A DNA stretch of 64,000 nt from an uncultured Oscillibacter sp. (GCA_910585245.1 CAJUCO010000010.1:3633-67632); one strand, 5' to 3'. Counted from the stretch's first letter, positions 8,636 to 17,335 are shown. Numbers and translations are program-made. The notes: a model not told the origin generated them from the sequence alone.

Positions 8636-9799
8636 ATGAACGAGGAAAACCGCTCCCCTTTCAGGCGAACACGGTGGATCGCCGCCCTTGCCCTTTTGCT
8701 GGCAGCGTCCTATTTGCTGTTCGCCTTTTCTGGCATCCCCTTTATCGCCAAGTGGCGAACCCTGTACATTGAAACCGCCATGGGGACCATGTCCCACCAG
8801 TGGCTGGCCACAGCTTTCTTGCCGGACTCCGTGATCCGGGAGGCCATGAAGGATGTGGAGTCCCGCTTTCAGGACAACCTCATTGAGGCCAGCGACATTG
8901 CTCAGACTCCCCTCCCCACTTTGGAGCCCGCCGGGACGCCGGAGGAGCAGGCTGTCGCCACATTCACCGCCCTGTTTCCGGAGGTGGATCTGGACACCTT
9001 GCCGGAATCCGTCACCTGGGAGGACCTTCCCACCCTGGAGACGGAGCGTCTGGAGGGGGTGTACACCACCGCGGGAGACAAGGTCTGGGCCATTGATGTG
9101 CCCAACAAAATTCTCATTTGCACCGTCTCCGGTGACGGTTACCAGGGCAAGCTGGCCATCGCCAAGGACAGCTCCCAGGTCATTTTGGCAAAGAACACCC
9201 TCTCCAGCCGGGGACAGACGGTGACGGAGCTTTGCGAGGCTTACGGCGGCGTGCTGGGCGTCAACGCCAGCGGTTTCTACGACCCGGAGGGCAAAGGCCG
9301 GGGAAACGTGCCCATGGGCTTTGTCCTCTCCGGCGGGGAATACTCCGGCACAGCTCTGAAAGGGCGCTATCAGACCGCCGGATTCGATTATGAGGACAAT
9401 TTTCGGGCGGGCCGGGGTCTGGACCTGGAGGAGATGCGGGACGCCGTGCAATTTTACCCCATCATTGTGCTCAACGGAGAGAAAAACATCGACGGCTCCT
9501 TCGGTATGGGCATCCAACCCCGGACGGTCATCGGCCAGACGGCGGACAAAGCCACCCTTCTGCTGGTGATCGACGGCCGCCGGGTGGGCCACAGCCTGGG
9601 GACCACCGTCTCCGAGTGCGCGGACATTCTCTTGCGCTATGGATGTTGGACCGCCATGAATATGGACGGCGGGTCCAGCTCCTCCATGACCTACAACGGC
9701 CGCATCATCACAAAAACCAGCAGTTCCATGGCCCAGGGCCGCTACCTGCCCGACGCCTGGGTGGTGAAGGGCATTCCTTTCATAAATGTTTTAAATTAA
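8636..9799 (+). CDS. membrane-anchored phosphodiester glycosidase family protein (NAGPA domain)
   Basis: One N-terminal membrane helix (about 14-33) is followed by a linker and, over the last 190 residues, a NAGPA domain. Hallmarks are GVNASGFYDPEG, the QPRTVIGQTADKATLLLVID core and the NMDGGSSSSM motif near the C-terminus. The family cleaves N-acetylglucosamine-1-phosphodiester linkages; bacterial members are linked to exopolysaccharide or cell wall glycan turnover. The start at 8636 was chosen over an in-frame ATG at 8609 because GGAGG lies 8 bases before it; the longer form lacks a ribosome site. The protein would act outside the membrane. The gene has its own promoter and overlaps the convergent radical SAM gene by 20 bases at its end. 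The substrate is unknown. Confidence 0.85.
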   Translation: MNEENRSPFRRTRWIAALALLLAASYLLFAFSGIPFIAKWRTLYIETAMGTMSHQWLATAFLPDSVIREAMKDVESRFQDNLIEASDIAQTPLPTLEPAGTPEEQAVATFTALFPEVDLDTLPESVTWEDLPTLETERLEGVYTTAGDKVWAIDVPNKILICTVSGDGYQGKLAIAKDSSQVILAKNTLSSRGQTVTELCEAYGGVLGVNASGFYDPEGKGRGNVPMGFVLSGGEYSGTALKGRYQTAGFDYEDNFRAGRGLDLEEMRDAVQFYPIIVLNGEKNIDGSFGMGIQPRTVIGQTADKATLLLVIDGRRVGHSLGTTVSECADILLRYGCWTAMNMDGGSSSSMTYNGRIITKTSSSMAQGRYLPDAWVVKGIPFINVLN

Positions 9800-10715
9800 C
9801 ACGGTAGGCCCGCAGGGCCTCTTCATCGCCTTGAGCGATCAACTGCTCTAAATACGCCGCCAGCGTCTCCCGGTCCCTTGGCAATTCTCCCCGCACATGA
9901 ATCAGGTTGGAGGCCCCGTCCGTCTCGAAGAGGGTGGGTATGTCCAGATTTTCCAGGAGGGTTTTCAACTCCCCCAGTTTCTCCAGCTCGCTCTCTTCCT
10001 TCCAGCGGCCTGCCTGAATCTCCCGGTACAGCTCCGAGTTGGGAAAGACCGTCAGCATAGAGGACCCAATTCGCCTGGGGTGGGTCCGGTTGAAGATCTC
10101 CGCGCTCCGCAAGGCCCCTTCCCTTCCCCGGCCCGCGCCGGAGATGCCCGCCAGATAGAAAAAGCTGTAGGAAATCCCCGCCTCGTCCAGCCGCGCCGCC
10201 TGTTTTACGATGTCCTGGGCCTGATAGCCCTTGCCCATAAAGGCCAGGGCCTCGCCGTCCCCCGTCTCCACGCCCACGGTCAGGCCGTCATAGCCCAGCC
10301 TTCGGAGACGGCGCAATTCCCCGTCGCTTTTGCGCTCCACATCCGTCACCCGGGCAAAGCAGCCGACGGTCTCCACTGTGGGAAGATCCCGCCGGATAAG
10401 CTCCGCGATGGTCTCCAGGCGTTCAGGCAAGAGGACGAAGGGATTGGCCCCCACCAGAAAGACCCGCCGGGGGCTCCGGGGTCTGGGAAGCCCCTGAAGC
10501 CGGGCGGACAGCATCGCCATGGGGTCTGTACTCCAAATCTGGGCCTCTCTCAGGTCCGCCTCGATTTCTCCCAGAGGGGACATACGAAAACGAAAGGGCA
10601 GGTCCTCGTAGAGCGTGCAGAATTTGCAGCTGTGGTGGGTGCACCCCGCCGTGGCCTGGAGCAGCAGCGAGTCCGCCTCATAGGGCGGCCGCCAGATGGT
10701 TCCATGAAAGTGCAT
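9780..10715 (-). CDS. radical SAM protein of unknown substrate
   Basis: The protein has 311 residues. The cluster motif near residue 24 is CTHHSCKFC (C-x4-C-x2-C), as in the radical SAM group that carries GCSHxxCxFC. It continues with VFLVGANPFVLLPERL, a YDGLTVGVETGDGEAL segment (SAM-binding glycine region) and a FFYLAGISGAGRG stretch. The ATG at 10715 follows AAAGGAG by 8 bases; upstream in-frame ATGs lack such a site. It is divergent from the HxlR regulator, which may control it. The family member and reaction are not recognised: it could modify a peptide or metabolite. Confidence 0.8.
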   Translation of the reverse strand: MHFHGTIWRPPYEADSLLLQATAGCTHHSCKFCTLYEDLPFRFRMSPLGEIEADLREAQIWSTDPMAMLSARLQGLPRPRSPRRVFLVGANPFVLLPERLETIAELIRRDLPTVETVGCFARVTDVERKSDGELRRLRRLGYDGLTVGVETGDGEALAFMGKGYQAQDIVKQAARLDEAGISYSFFYLAGISGAGRGREGALRSAEIFNRTHPRRIGSSMLTVFPNSELYREIQAGRWKEESELEKLGELKTLLENLDIPTLFETDGASNLIHVRGELPRDRETLAAYLEQLIAQGDEEALRAYRVNLKHL

Positions 10716-10833
10716 AAATGGGTCTCCTTTCAAATTTGATTCTGCCGCCATGTTACTCTCACCGGCCCACCGCCGCAAGTACGGAATTTTTTTAGTGTCA
10801 GTCTCATTTTTGGCACCAGGGAAAGGAGGTCCC

Positions 10834-11241
10834 ATGGAGGGAAACAAATTCAAGACCCCGGATATGATGGCCCGCTGTGTCCCCATGGCCAGCCTCCAGG
10901 CGGTATTGGGGGGCAAGTGGAAAATTCTGATCCTCTGGTATGTGGCCTTTTACAAGGTTCAGCGCTTTGGCCAGCTGTTGCGCCGTCTGGACGGGATCAC
11001 GCAATCCTCCCTGACCCGGCAGCTCCGGGAGCTGGAACGGGACGGATTCTTGCACCGGGAGGTCTACGGAGAGGTACCGCCCCGGGTGGAATACAGCCTG
11101 ACGGAGATGGGGCGGAGCTTCCAGCCCATTTTAGAGCAGATGCTCCAGTGGAGCGCGGAGCGTCTCTGCCCGCCGGATAGTGTCAAGGCCTATGAACTCC
11201 CCTCCTCCCCAAATGCGGATGAATCTTCCGTCCGGCTATAG
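10834..11241 (+). CDS. HxlR-family winged-helix transcriptional regulator
   Basis: The protein has 135 residues. The HxlR signature is clear: ARCVPMASLQAVLGGKWKILIL at the N-terminus (with the family cysteine and GGKW), RFGQLLRRLDGITQSSLTRQL for the recognition helix and the wing VPPRVEYSLTEMGRS. HxlR proteins often sense electrophiles, redox state or small metabolites through the conserved N-terminal cysteine. The start at 10834 follows AAAGGAGG; a longer in-frame version from 10750 lacks a ribosome site. The neighbour is the divergent radical SAM gene, 118 bases away, a plausible target. Confidence 0.9.
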   Translation: MEGNKFKTPDMMARCVPMASLQAVLGGKWKILILWYVAFYKVQRFGQLLRRLDGITQSSLTRQLRELERDGFLHREVYGEVPPRVEYSLTEMGRSFQPILEQMLQWSAERLCPPDSVKAYELPSSPNADESSVRL

Positions 11242-11280
11242 AGACCCTTAAATATCTCGTGTTCACGATGGAATAAACCT

Positions 11281-11312
11281 CAGGGCCCCGGAGGATACTC
11301 TCCGGGGCCCTG
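11281..11312. terminator. strong intergenic hairpin after the HxlR gene
   Basis: CAGGGCCCCGGA (11281-11292) and TCCGGGGCCCTG (11301-11312) form a 12-bp perfect stem. It has no long T-run on either side, so termination is likely but not certain. Confidence 0.5.
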
Positions 11313-11316
11313 AGAC

Positions 11317-11352
11317 GGAAAACGCGCCTGCCGCCCAAAAGCGGCAGGCGCG
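11317..11352 (-). terminator. terminator of the NSS transporter gene
   Basis: CGCGCCTGCCGC (11323-11334) and GCGGCAGGCGCG (11341-11352) form a 12-bp perfect stem. On the reverse strand it is followed by TTTTCC, placing it about 27 bases after the transporter stop. Confidence 0.75.
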
Positions 11353-11378
11353 TCGCGCTGCAAAAAACTCTTGAGAAC

Positions 11379-12779
11379 TCAACCAATGCCCCCATACCTC
11401 GCCCCCAGAATCAGGGCCGCGACGCTTAGAGCGATGAACACATATCCCAGGGGAAGGAACCAGCCGCCAATGGGCTTCTTGGCGCCCCGGTTGACTTCCT
11501 CCAGGGCCTCCTTGTGGGGAAGCACCAGGAAGAACATGGCCGCCGACAAGGCCGCTCCCAGGGGGCAGATGTAGATGGAAACCACGTCCATCCACTGGGA
11601 GGTCCAGGGCTGAATCAGCAATGCCACCACCGCGCCGGTGACGCCCACGGCGGCCACGGCGGGGGCCCTTTTGAGTTTGAATTGCTCCTGCATGGTAGCC
11701 ACGGGGGCCTCGTACAAATTGACAATGGAACTCAGGCCCGCCGAGAGAACCGCCACGTAAAAAATCACGCCGATGATCCGTCCTCCGGGCATCCCGTTGA
11801 GGATGTTGACCAGGTAGACAAACATTAAACCGGGACCCGGGTCAATGTCCGCCATGGCGAAGCCGCTGGCGCCAATGGCAGGGATGATCACAAAGGCGGC
11901 CAGCAGAGCGGCCAGGGTGTCGAACAGGGCCACCCGCAGGGCGGAGGCGGGAATGTTCTCGCTTTTAGGCAGGTAGGAACCATAGATCACAGAGCCGTTT
12001 CCCGCCACAGACAGGGAGAAAAAGGCCTGCCCAAAGGCGTAAATCCACACCTCAGGCGTGATCAGGCCCTTGGGGTCCAGGGTGAGCAAAAAACGGTATC
12101 CCTCGGAAGCGCCGGGCTGAAAGCCGATGTAGACGGCCAGGATGACAAACAGGCCGAAGAGCACCGGCATCATGATCTTATTGGCCACCTCAATTCCCTT
12201 GGCCACGCCCAAGGCCATGATGACCAGCACCACCGCCAGACCGATCAGCAGCCAGACCCCGTTGCCAACGCCGAAGACGCCGCCTTCAAGCATCATGCCC
12301 AGCGCCTCCCTCAGCGTTTCAGCCTCGGGGGCCGCGCCACCGAAGGCTCCGCCAATGGTTCCCATGTCGGTGCCCATGGCGTACAGGCTGCCGGAGAGGG
12401 ACATGAACGTGTACTTGAAGATCCAGCTCATCACCACAGTATAGCCGATGGCCATCATCAAAGCGCCGATAATAGGAATCAGGCCGACGGCCTGTCCCAG
12501 CTTTTTTGGGCCGTTTCTGGCCTCGGTACAGTAGCCAAACGCGCCGATGGGCCCCGCCTGAGCCCGGCGTCCCAGGGCGAACTCCTCAATTACGCCGGAA
12601 GAGCCCACCAGGACGACAATGAGAAAATAGGGCAGCAGAAAAGTCATGCCGCCGTACCTGGCCACCATGATGGGAAAGCGCCAGATATTTCCCATACCAA
12701 CCGCGGAGCCAATACACGCCAAAATAAAGCCCCGCCGGCTCTTAAACCCGTCGCGGGCCCACAGAGTCTCTTTGCTCAT
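11379..12779 (-). CDS. sodium-dependent transporter, NSS (neurotransmitter:sodium symporter) family
   Basis: The protein has 466 residues and about 11 membrane segments. The family's first helix is present as RGFILACIGSAVGMGNIWRFP, including the unwound glycine-rich centre that coordinates sodium and substrate in LeuT. Further hallmarks are YGGMTFLLPYF and the helix-6 region WIYAFGQAFFSLSVAGN. Bacterial NSS proteins import amino acids or related amines with Na+. The start was set at the ATG at 12779, ten bases after GAGGAGG; an upstream TTG at 12785 is possible. The gene stands alone behind a promoter with a 230-base leader, so its expression may be controlled in the leader. The substrate cannot be read. 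Confidence 0.9.
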   Translation of the reverse strand: MSKETLWARDGFKSRRGFILACIGSAVGMGNIWRFPIMVARYGGMTFLLPYFLIVVLVGSSGVIEEFALGRRAQAGPIGAFGYCTEARNGPKKLGQAVGLIPIIGALMMAIGYTVVMSWIFKYTFMSLSGSLYAMGTDMGTIGGAFGGAAPEAETLREALGMMLEGGVFGVGNGVWLLIGLAVVLVIMALGVAKGIEVANKIMMPVLFGLFVILAVYIGFQPGASEGYRFLLTLDPKGLITPEVWIYAFGQAFFSLSVAGNGSVIYGSYLPKSENIPASALRVALFDTLAALLAAFVIIPAIGASGFAMADIDPGPGLMFVYLVNILNGMPGGRIIGVIFYVAVLSAGLSSIVNLYEAPVATMQEQFKLKRAPAVAAVGVTGAVVALLIQPWTSQWMDVVSIYICPLGAALSAAMFFLVLPHKEALEEVNRGAKKPIGGWFLPLGYVFIALSVAALILGARYGGIG

Positions 12780-13015
12780 AGACAAGTTTCCTCCTCTTTC
12801 TCAGTGGATTTCCCATACACACACTCGCCGTGCTCCAAACGGCGCAAGGACACAAACTCCGATCTTGGCGGCGGTAAGGACACGACCCGGTCAATCGCGG
12901 ACAACGCCACAAAAGACCCCTCCGGCTTCCCACAGCCGGACAGAGCCCCGCCGGACCGTATCCGCTTGCAAGCTCAGGAGAACAACATCCCGTCAAACAG
13001 GCGAAACGCGAGGTT

Positions 13016-13044
13016 ATCTTATCAGGATTTCAAAAACCTGTCAA
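13016..13044 (-). promoter_or_regulatory. sigma-A promoter of the NSS transporter
   Basis: On the reverse strand TTGACA (13044-13039) and TAAGAT (13021-13016) are separated by 17 bases. The expected transcript start near 13009 leaves a 230-base leader before the coding start at 12779, containing a CCGGC...GCCGG hairpin. Confidence 0.7.
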
Positions 13045-13170
13045 TCCCCTCCGCTATTTGTCCCCTCAAAAGCGTGTTGAATGCAAAATACCGGCAATAT
13101 TAAAATCCGGCCCGACTTGGTTCAGAGCCGATATATAAGGGATGAACAACCGTGCTGGAAGAAAATCCTT

Positions 13171-13199
13171 TTGACAGAAAACGATTCCGGTCATATAAT
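13171..13199 (+). promoter_or_regulatory. consensus sigma-A promoter of the fapA-like gene
   Basis: TTGACA (13171-13176) and TATAAT (13194-13199) are both perfect and separated by 17 bases. Transcription should start near 13206, leaving a leader of about 265 bases. A second TATAAT-like box at 13416-13421 could give a shorter transcript. Confidence 0.75.
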
Positions 13200-13205
13200 G
13201 CTAAA

Positions 13206-13330
13206 TTAAGTAGGAATATAGCCAAGGGCCGGAGCTTTTTCCCGGTGAACCCGTCCCCCGTTCCTGAACCGGCCGGCGTAGGCCCAGGAACTTACGCCAT
13301 GAGATTCACAAAGAGAGCGTTTGGGGAACT
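13206..13330 (+). promoter_or_regulatory. structured 5' leader with competing stems, possible cis-regulatory RNA
   Basis: GTTCCTG (13260-13266) can pair with CAGGAAC (13285-13291), and GGCGTA (13275-13280) can pair with TACGCC (13293-13298). The two stems interleave, so they form either a pseudoknot or mutually exclusive states, as in riboswitches. A GGGCCGG segment near 13226-13232 can also pair with the CCGGCC at 13269-13274. It does not match the conserved cores of the c-di-GMP, c-di-AMP, cobalamin, SAM, lysine or T-box classes that I know. The regulatory role is inference. Confidence 0.35.
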
Positions 13331-13474
13331 TTCATGGCTACAAAATTGCATCTTGAAATTATATTAGAATATGATAATTGCCTCTTCCCATTGCGGCAAA
13401 AATTTAGTATAATAGTATAATTATATGATAGTGAGATAGTAGCTTTTAACCACAGAGGAATCGAGGTGCTCAAT

Positions 13475-15232
13475 ATGTCCTTCAAAGACAAGATTTCATC
13501 CCTTCTGTTCGGCGCAAAGAAAGAAGAGCCGGCAGATGAGACGCTCCTCACAGAACAGGAGCATAAAATACCCGAGACGGTCCCGGAGATCCAAACGGCC
13601 ACACCCAATGACCCATCCCGTCTGGAGATCCCCGCAGACCATCCCATTCGCCAGCTCCACGAGCTCCGCCAGAAGGAATCCGGCCCACTTCCCTATCCCC
13701 GGCTGTGTATGGACGAGGACGGCGTCCTTCCACCGGAGCTGCTGGAGAAGGAAATGAACCGCCTGCAATCCTCGCTGAAAAGCGTGTGCGGCACCCGGTT
13801 AAAAGGCACCAAAGGCAGAATCCGCGGAAAGCACAGCAAGAAAAAGGCGGAAACCGAAGCGGAGACCGAAGAAGACCAGCTGGTCATGGACGCCCGCCCC
13901 TGGTTTTTCCTTTCTTCCGACAAAATCTATGCTTGGATGTTAGTCTTTCCCCCTGTGGGACCGGGAGCGGAACTGACGCGGGACATGATCTATCAGGCCC
14001 TGACAGCCCAGGGCATCTCTTATGGACTGGAGACCGCCCTGCTGGACCGGGTGGCCCACGACCGGGACCGCTATTTCAACCTCTATCTGGTGGCAAAAGG
14101 CAAGCCCGCCTTCGACGGGCGAAACGGCAACATTGTGGACAACTTCCCCCGGGTTATCCAGCGGGAACTGGAAGTAAATGAGTTCGGTCAGGTGGACTAC
14201 ACTGCGCTAAACCTGATCTGCAACGTGGAAGAGGGGCAGGAAATCTGCCACCTTATCCGCCCCACCGAGGGTGAACCGGGCCGGACGGTGCTAAATCAGG
14301 AGGTCCCCGCCAAGAGCGGAAAATCCGTGCCTCTCCCCAAAGGACGAAACACCGAAATCGGTGAGGACGGAGACACCCTGATCGCCTCCATGCCGGGCCA
14401 TGTGGAGTTCAGCGGCAGCACCTTCCAGGTCAAACCGGTGTTGGACATCGACGGCGATGTGGATTTCTCCACCGGGAAGATCAAATTTGTGGGAGATGTG
14501 AATATCAAAGGCGACGTGCTCAGCGGATTCACGGTCAAGGCCATGGGAAACATCTACGTGGGCGGCGTGGTGGAAGCCGGCAGCACGGTGGAAGCCGGCG
14601 GAGACTTGACGGTAGTCAAGGGCATCCTGGGCGACGGGACCACGGTTATCCGGGCCGGCCGGTGCATTTTCGCCAAGTACATCGAAAACGCCACCATCTT
14701 TGTTCGGGAAAACCTGCAAACCGACTGCATCGTCAACGGAAAGGTATACTGCGACGGCGAGGTGATCATCCGCTCCGGCCGGGGCAGTATCATTGGAGGC
14801 CGGGTCTGGGCCGCTAAGCGGGTCAGCGCCAGCGCCATCGGCGCCAAGTCAGAGGTCAAAACTGCCATTGCCCTGGGGGGGATGCCCTGTTCCACCCTGG
14901 AAAAAGATCTGATTCGCAAAAAGCTGGCCAATCTGGCGTCGGAACTGGAAAAGCTGGAGGCTCAGCTGGACAGCCACGCCAAAACCAGTCTTATGGGGAA
15001 GCTCCGTATGAAGATCTCCATGGCGGAACACCGGCTCAAACAGCTGGACGAAGAGCTGGACAACGCCAAAGAAGAGCTGAAAAACCAGAAAGAGCAGGAC
15101 AGCGGCCGCATGGAGTGCGGCGTGGCCTACGCGGGGACGGAAATCAGCATCGGGGACGAGTTCCTGCGCCTGCGGCAGGAAACTCACCAGTGCGTGGCCA
15201 AGCTGCTGTGCGACGAGATCGTCCTGATGTGA
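13475..15232 (+). CDS. FapA (DUF342) family protein
   Basis: The protein has 585 residues: a variable basic and acidic N-terminus (1-130), a central region (about 140-290), then the DUF342 right-handed beta-helix (about 290-470) visible as repeated short strands with glycines (IDGDVDFSTGKIKFVGDV, MGNIYVGGVVEAGSTVEAGG), ending in a coiled coil (about 480-550; LASELEKLEAQLDSH). Characterised relatives affect polar flagellar assembly in Vibrio and cell-surface functions elsewhere; many clostridial members have no known role. The ATG at 13475 follows GAGG by 8 bases; a GTG at 13466 is a possible alternative. It is expressed from its own consensus promoter through a long leader and lies convergent to the FIST/MCP operon. 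Confidence 0.8.
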   Translation: MSFKDKISSLLFGAKKEEPADETLLTEQEHKIPETVPEIQTATPNDPSRLEIPADHPIRQLHELRQKESGPLPYPRLCMDEDGVLPPELLEKEMNRLQSSLKSVCGTRLKGTKGRIRGKHSKKKAETEAETEEDQLVMDARPWFFLSSDKIYAWMLVFPPVGPGAELTRDMIYQALTAQGISYGLETALLDRVAHDRDRYFNLYLVAKGKPAFDGRNGNIVDNFPRVIQRELEVNEFGQVDYTALNLICNVEEGQEICHLIRPTEGEPGRTVLNQEVPAKSGKSVPLPKGRNTEIGEDGDTLIASMPGHVEFSGSTFQVKPVLDIDGDVDFSTGKIKFVGDVNIKGDVLSGFTVKAMGNIYVGGVVEAGSTVEAGGDLTVVKGILGDGTTVIRAGRCIFAKYIENATIFVRENLQTDCIVNGKVYCDGEVIIRSGRGSIIGGRVWAAKRVSASAIGAKSEVKTAIALGGMPCSTLEKDLIRKKLANLASELEKLEAQLDSHAKTSLMGKLRMKISMAEHRLKQLDEELDNAKEELKNQKEQDSGRMECGVAYAGTEISIGDEFLRLRQETHQCVAKLLCDEIVLM

Positions 15233-15252
15233 CGCCAAAATGTCGAATAACC

Positions 15253-15289
15253 AACAGGCGGCGGACGCGAATGCGTCCGCCGCCTGTTT
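15253..15289. terminator. bidirectional hairpin between the fapA-like and MCP-like genes
   Basis: CAGGCGGCGGACGC (15255-15268) and GCGTCCGCCGCCTG (15273-15286) form a 14-bp perfect stem with loop GAAT, flanked by AA and TTT. It sits between two convergent genes and probably ends both transcripts. Confidence 0.75.
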
Positions 15290-15310
15290 GCCAATTCCGT
15301 ATCTTACCGC

Positions 15311-16267
15311 TCATCTCCCGGAACGTTCCCCTGCCTCCATATCCTTGACAAAGGGGGGAATCTGAGAAATCATATTGTCCATGTCCTCAAACATGGCGCT
15401 CTTGGTGGTGCCCAACCGGCTGGCCTGATCAATGTGCCGGACCACTTCCTGATACTGACCCTTGATCTGATCGAAGAACTGGCAAAGCACCGCCAGCTCC
15501 TGTTGAGCGGCCTCGATCACCCCGGAGATTTCCGTCTGTACCGAGGAGGAAGCCTCTGCGGTGGCCGTGATCTTGCGGAAGCTCTCGTCCGTTTGGCCCA
15601 CCACGCCCACGCCCTGGTTCAGGGTCTGCTGGGAGGATTGGATGCTGCTGCTGAGCTCTCCTGCCCGAGCCTCCACGTCGCCAACGCCGTTGTCCACCTC
15701 TCCGGCCAGCTGCTTGATCTCCTTGGCCAACTCCTTCACTTGGGCGGCCACCACGGCGAAGCCCCGGCCCTCCACTCCGGCCCGGGCCGCCTCAATGGAG
15801 GCGTTGATGGCCAGAATATTGGTCTGGTCCGCAATGGAGACGATTTTCCCCATGCACTGCTGAATTCCCCGAATGGCGGATTGCAATCTCCCGAAAATAT
15901 CCGCCATCTCGTCGTAAGAGGCCTGGATTTTCGTGGAGGTGTTTTTCAGTTCATCCATCAATCCCTCGGCTTCCAAAACCGTTCCGCCGATTTCCTCCCG
16001 CACATGGGCAAACTCCCCGGCGGCAGTGTCAATGTTGGCAAACGACTGCCCCAGCTCCTGAAGCTTTTCTTGGAAGTGATCCGCCTCTCTCAGCACGCCG
16101 GAAAAGGTAGACCCCACCATGCTCAGCTCCGAGAGGGAGGCCACCTCCTTCTTCACCAGCTCCTTCTGATACTCCTTCAAGCTGCCCGCCACATGGAGAA
16201 CCGGGTAGAGACTCCTTTCCTCCCGAGGCCGGTCCGGCTCCCGCCGGTTTTTTCCCGCGAATAACAT
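15311..16267 (-). CDS. soluble methyl-accepting chemotaxis protein-like signalling protein
   Basis: The protein has 318 residues, no membrane helix and no HAMP domain. It is almost all helical coiled coil with the conserved MCP hairpin tip at about 148-182 (NILAINASIEAARAGVEGRG followed by FAVVAAQVKELA). MCP tips contact CheA and CheW. It begins 12 bases after the FIST-domain gene stop and is clearly co-transcribed with it, so the FIST protein likely supplies the ligand input. No che or flagellar genes are visible in this window. The MCP domain is certain; chemotaxis itself is not shown. Confidence 0.85.
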   Translation of the reverse strand: MLFAGKNRREPDRPREERSLYPVLHVAGSLKEYQKELVKKEVASLSELSMVGSTFSGVLREADHFQEKLQELGQSFANIDTAAGEFAHVREEIGGTVLEAEGLMDELKNTSTKIQASYDEMADIFGRLQSAIRGIQQCMGKIVSIADQTNILAINASIEAARAGVEGRGFAVVAAQVKELAKEIKQLAGEVDNGVGDVEARAGELSSSIQSSQQTLNQGVGVVGQTDESFRKITATAEASSSVQTEISGVIEAAQQELAVLCQFFDQIKGQYQEVVRHIDQASRLGTTKSAMFEDMDNMISQIPPFVKDMEAGERSGR

Positions 16268-16279
16268 CCCGAATCCCCC

Positions 16280-17335
16280 TTACTCAAAGACCGCGCAGGT
16301 CATGGACTGATTGACAAAGCGGTTGTTGTAATGCTCCCCGTAGCCCACGAAACCCGCGTGGCAACCCAGGGCCCCCATCTCCCGAAGGTAGGTCTGCATA
16401 TATCCCCGCTCTGAGAAGAGCTTGTAACGGAACAAACAGTTTACGGAAAAGACCGCCGAGCGCCGGGGAAACTCCCGCTGAATCTTGAGGATGGTGTCCC
16501 GGGTAATGGCCTGATAATCCCCCAGCTCCAGGAGGATCAGCACATCAGAATCGTTCACCTGGCGGAAGCAGGCCAAAGCATTGCCGTTGACCTCTTTGAT
16601 GGAAATAATGCAGGTGTCATCCCCGTTGATCTTTCCAAAGGGATTTTGGAACGTCCGGGTCAAAATTTCCTCGTCCGTCACATGGAGGATGCCCTTATAG
16701 ACCTGCTTGGCGGGCTTGCCGTTCAAGGAGCCCAGTATGTAATTACTCCGGTCGGTGTCAGAGGCAATAAAGCGGTAATCTCCCAACTGGTGGTAAATAT
16801 TCTCCTTATAGGTTTTCACCCGGCCTCCCCGGTTCCGCACCAGGGCATAGGCCACGGCATCCGGATAAACCCGGCCGTTGGCGGAGATCCGGCCTTCGCC
16901 GCCGGTGCCCCCCACCAGGGAAATCCCCCGTTTATGCAGGACGGTGTGGATGGTAGTCAGCACGCAGGCGTCGTTTCCCGCGCAAAAGTCAATGCAAACC
17001 GTGTCGTCGCCGGAGCCGCCCACCGCCTGCATATCCCGCTCCAGACGCTGGATATACTTCACCGGCATGGTGGACACCTGCTCCAAAACGCCTGCCGCGG
17101 CAGTGACGCCGTCTGTGAACGCGATGACTCCCACGCCGTTTTCTACAACGCCGGCTTGATAGCACATTCCAATACATCCAATGCTGGGCACGCCGGGAAA
17201 GCGCCGCTCCAGTTCCTTGACATGGGTCTCGAACTGGCTGTCGTTTGATAGCAACATGATAAACTCGGGGCTACGGAGCCCACTGAGAGCCTCATCCAGA
17301 TTTCCCCGCTGACTCATCCCATAAAATTGTCTCAT
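16280..17335 (-). CDS. FIST N- and C-domain sensory protein
   Basis: The protein has 351 residues. The N-terminal half matches the FIST N domain (LLSNDSQFETHVKELERRFP, GCIGMCYQAGVVENGVGVIA, LVGGTGGEGR). The C-terminal half matches FIST C, ending with the HAGFVGYGEHYNNRFVNQS motif typical of the family, whose members are predicted to bind small ligands such as amino acids. No transmembrane segment is present, so sensing is intracellular. ATG at 17335 follows AGGAGG. It is the first gene of a two-gene operon with the soluble MCP-like protein. Confidence 0.9.
   Translation of the reverse strand: MRQFYGMSQRGNLDEALSGLRSPEFIMLLSNDSQFETHVKELERRFPGVPSIGCIGMCYQAGVVENGVGVIAFTDGVTAAAGVLEQVSTMPVKYIQRLERDMQAVGGSGDDTVCIDFCAGNDACVLTTIHTVLHKRGISLVGGTGGEGRISANGRVYPDAVAYALVRNRGGRVKTYKENIYHQLGDYRFIASDTDRSNYILGSLNGKPAKQVYKGILHVTDEEILTRTFQNPFGKINGDDTCIISIKEVNGNALACFRQVNDSDVLILLELGDYQAITRDTILKIQREFPRRSAVFSVNCLFRYKLFSERGYMQTYLREMGALGCHAGFVGYGEHYNNRFVNQSMTCAVFE

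Larger units (their letters stand above)
12780..13474. other. divergent leaders and promoters between the NSS transporter and fapA-like gene
   Basis: These 695 bases contain no gene. Two back-to-back near-consensus promoters sit near the middle (13016-13044 reverse, 13171-13199 forward), giving a leader of about 230 bases for the transporter and about 265 bases for the DUF342 gene. Both leaders hold hairpins; no known riboswitch class was recognised in either. Confidence 0.55.

Noticed and set aside
13206..13474. c-di-GMP, c-di-AMP or cobalamin riboswitch upstream of the fapA-like gene
   Set aside because: A few matching letters (GGTGAA, CCGGC) exist, but the conserved cores of these classes are not present.
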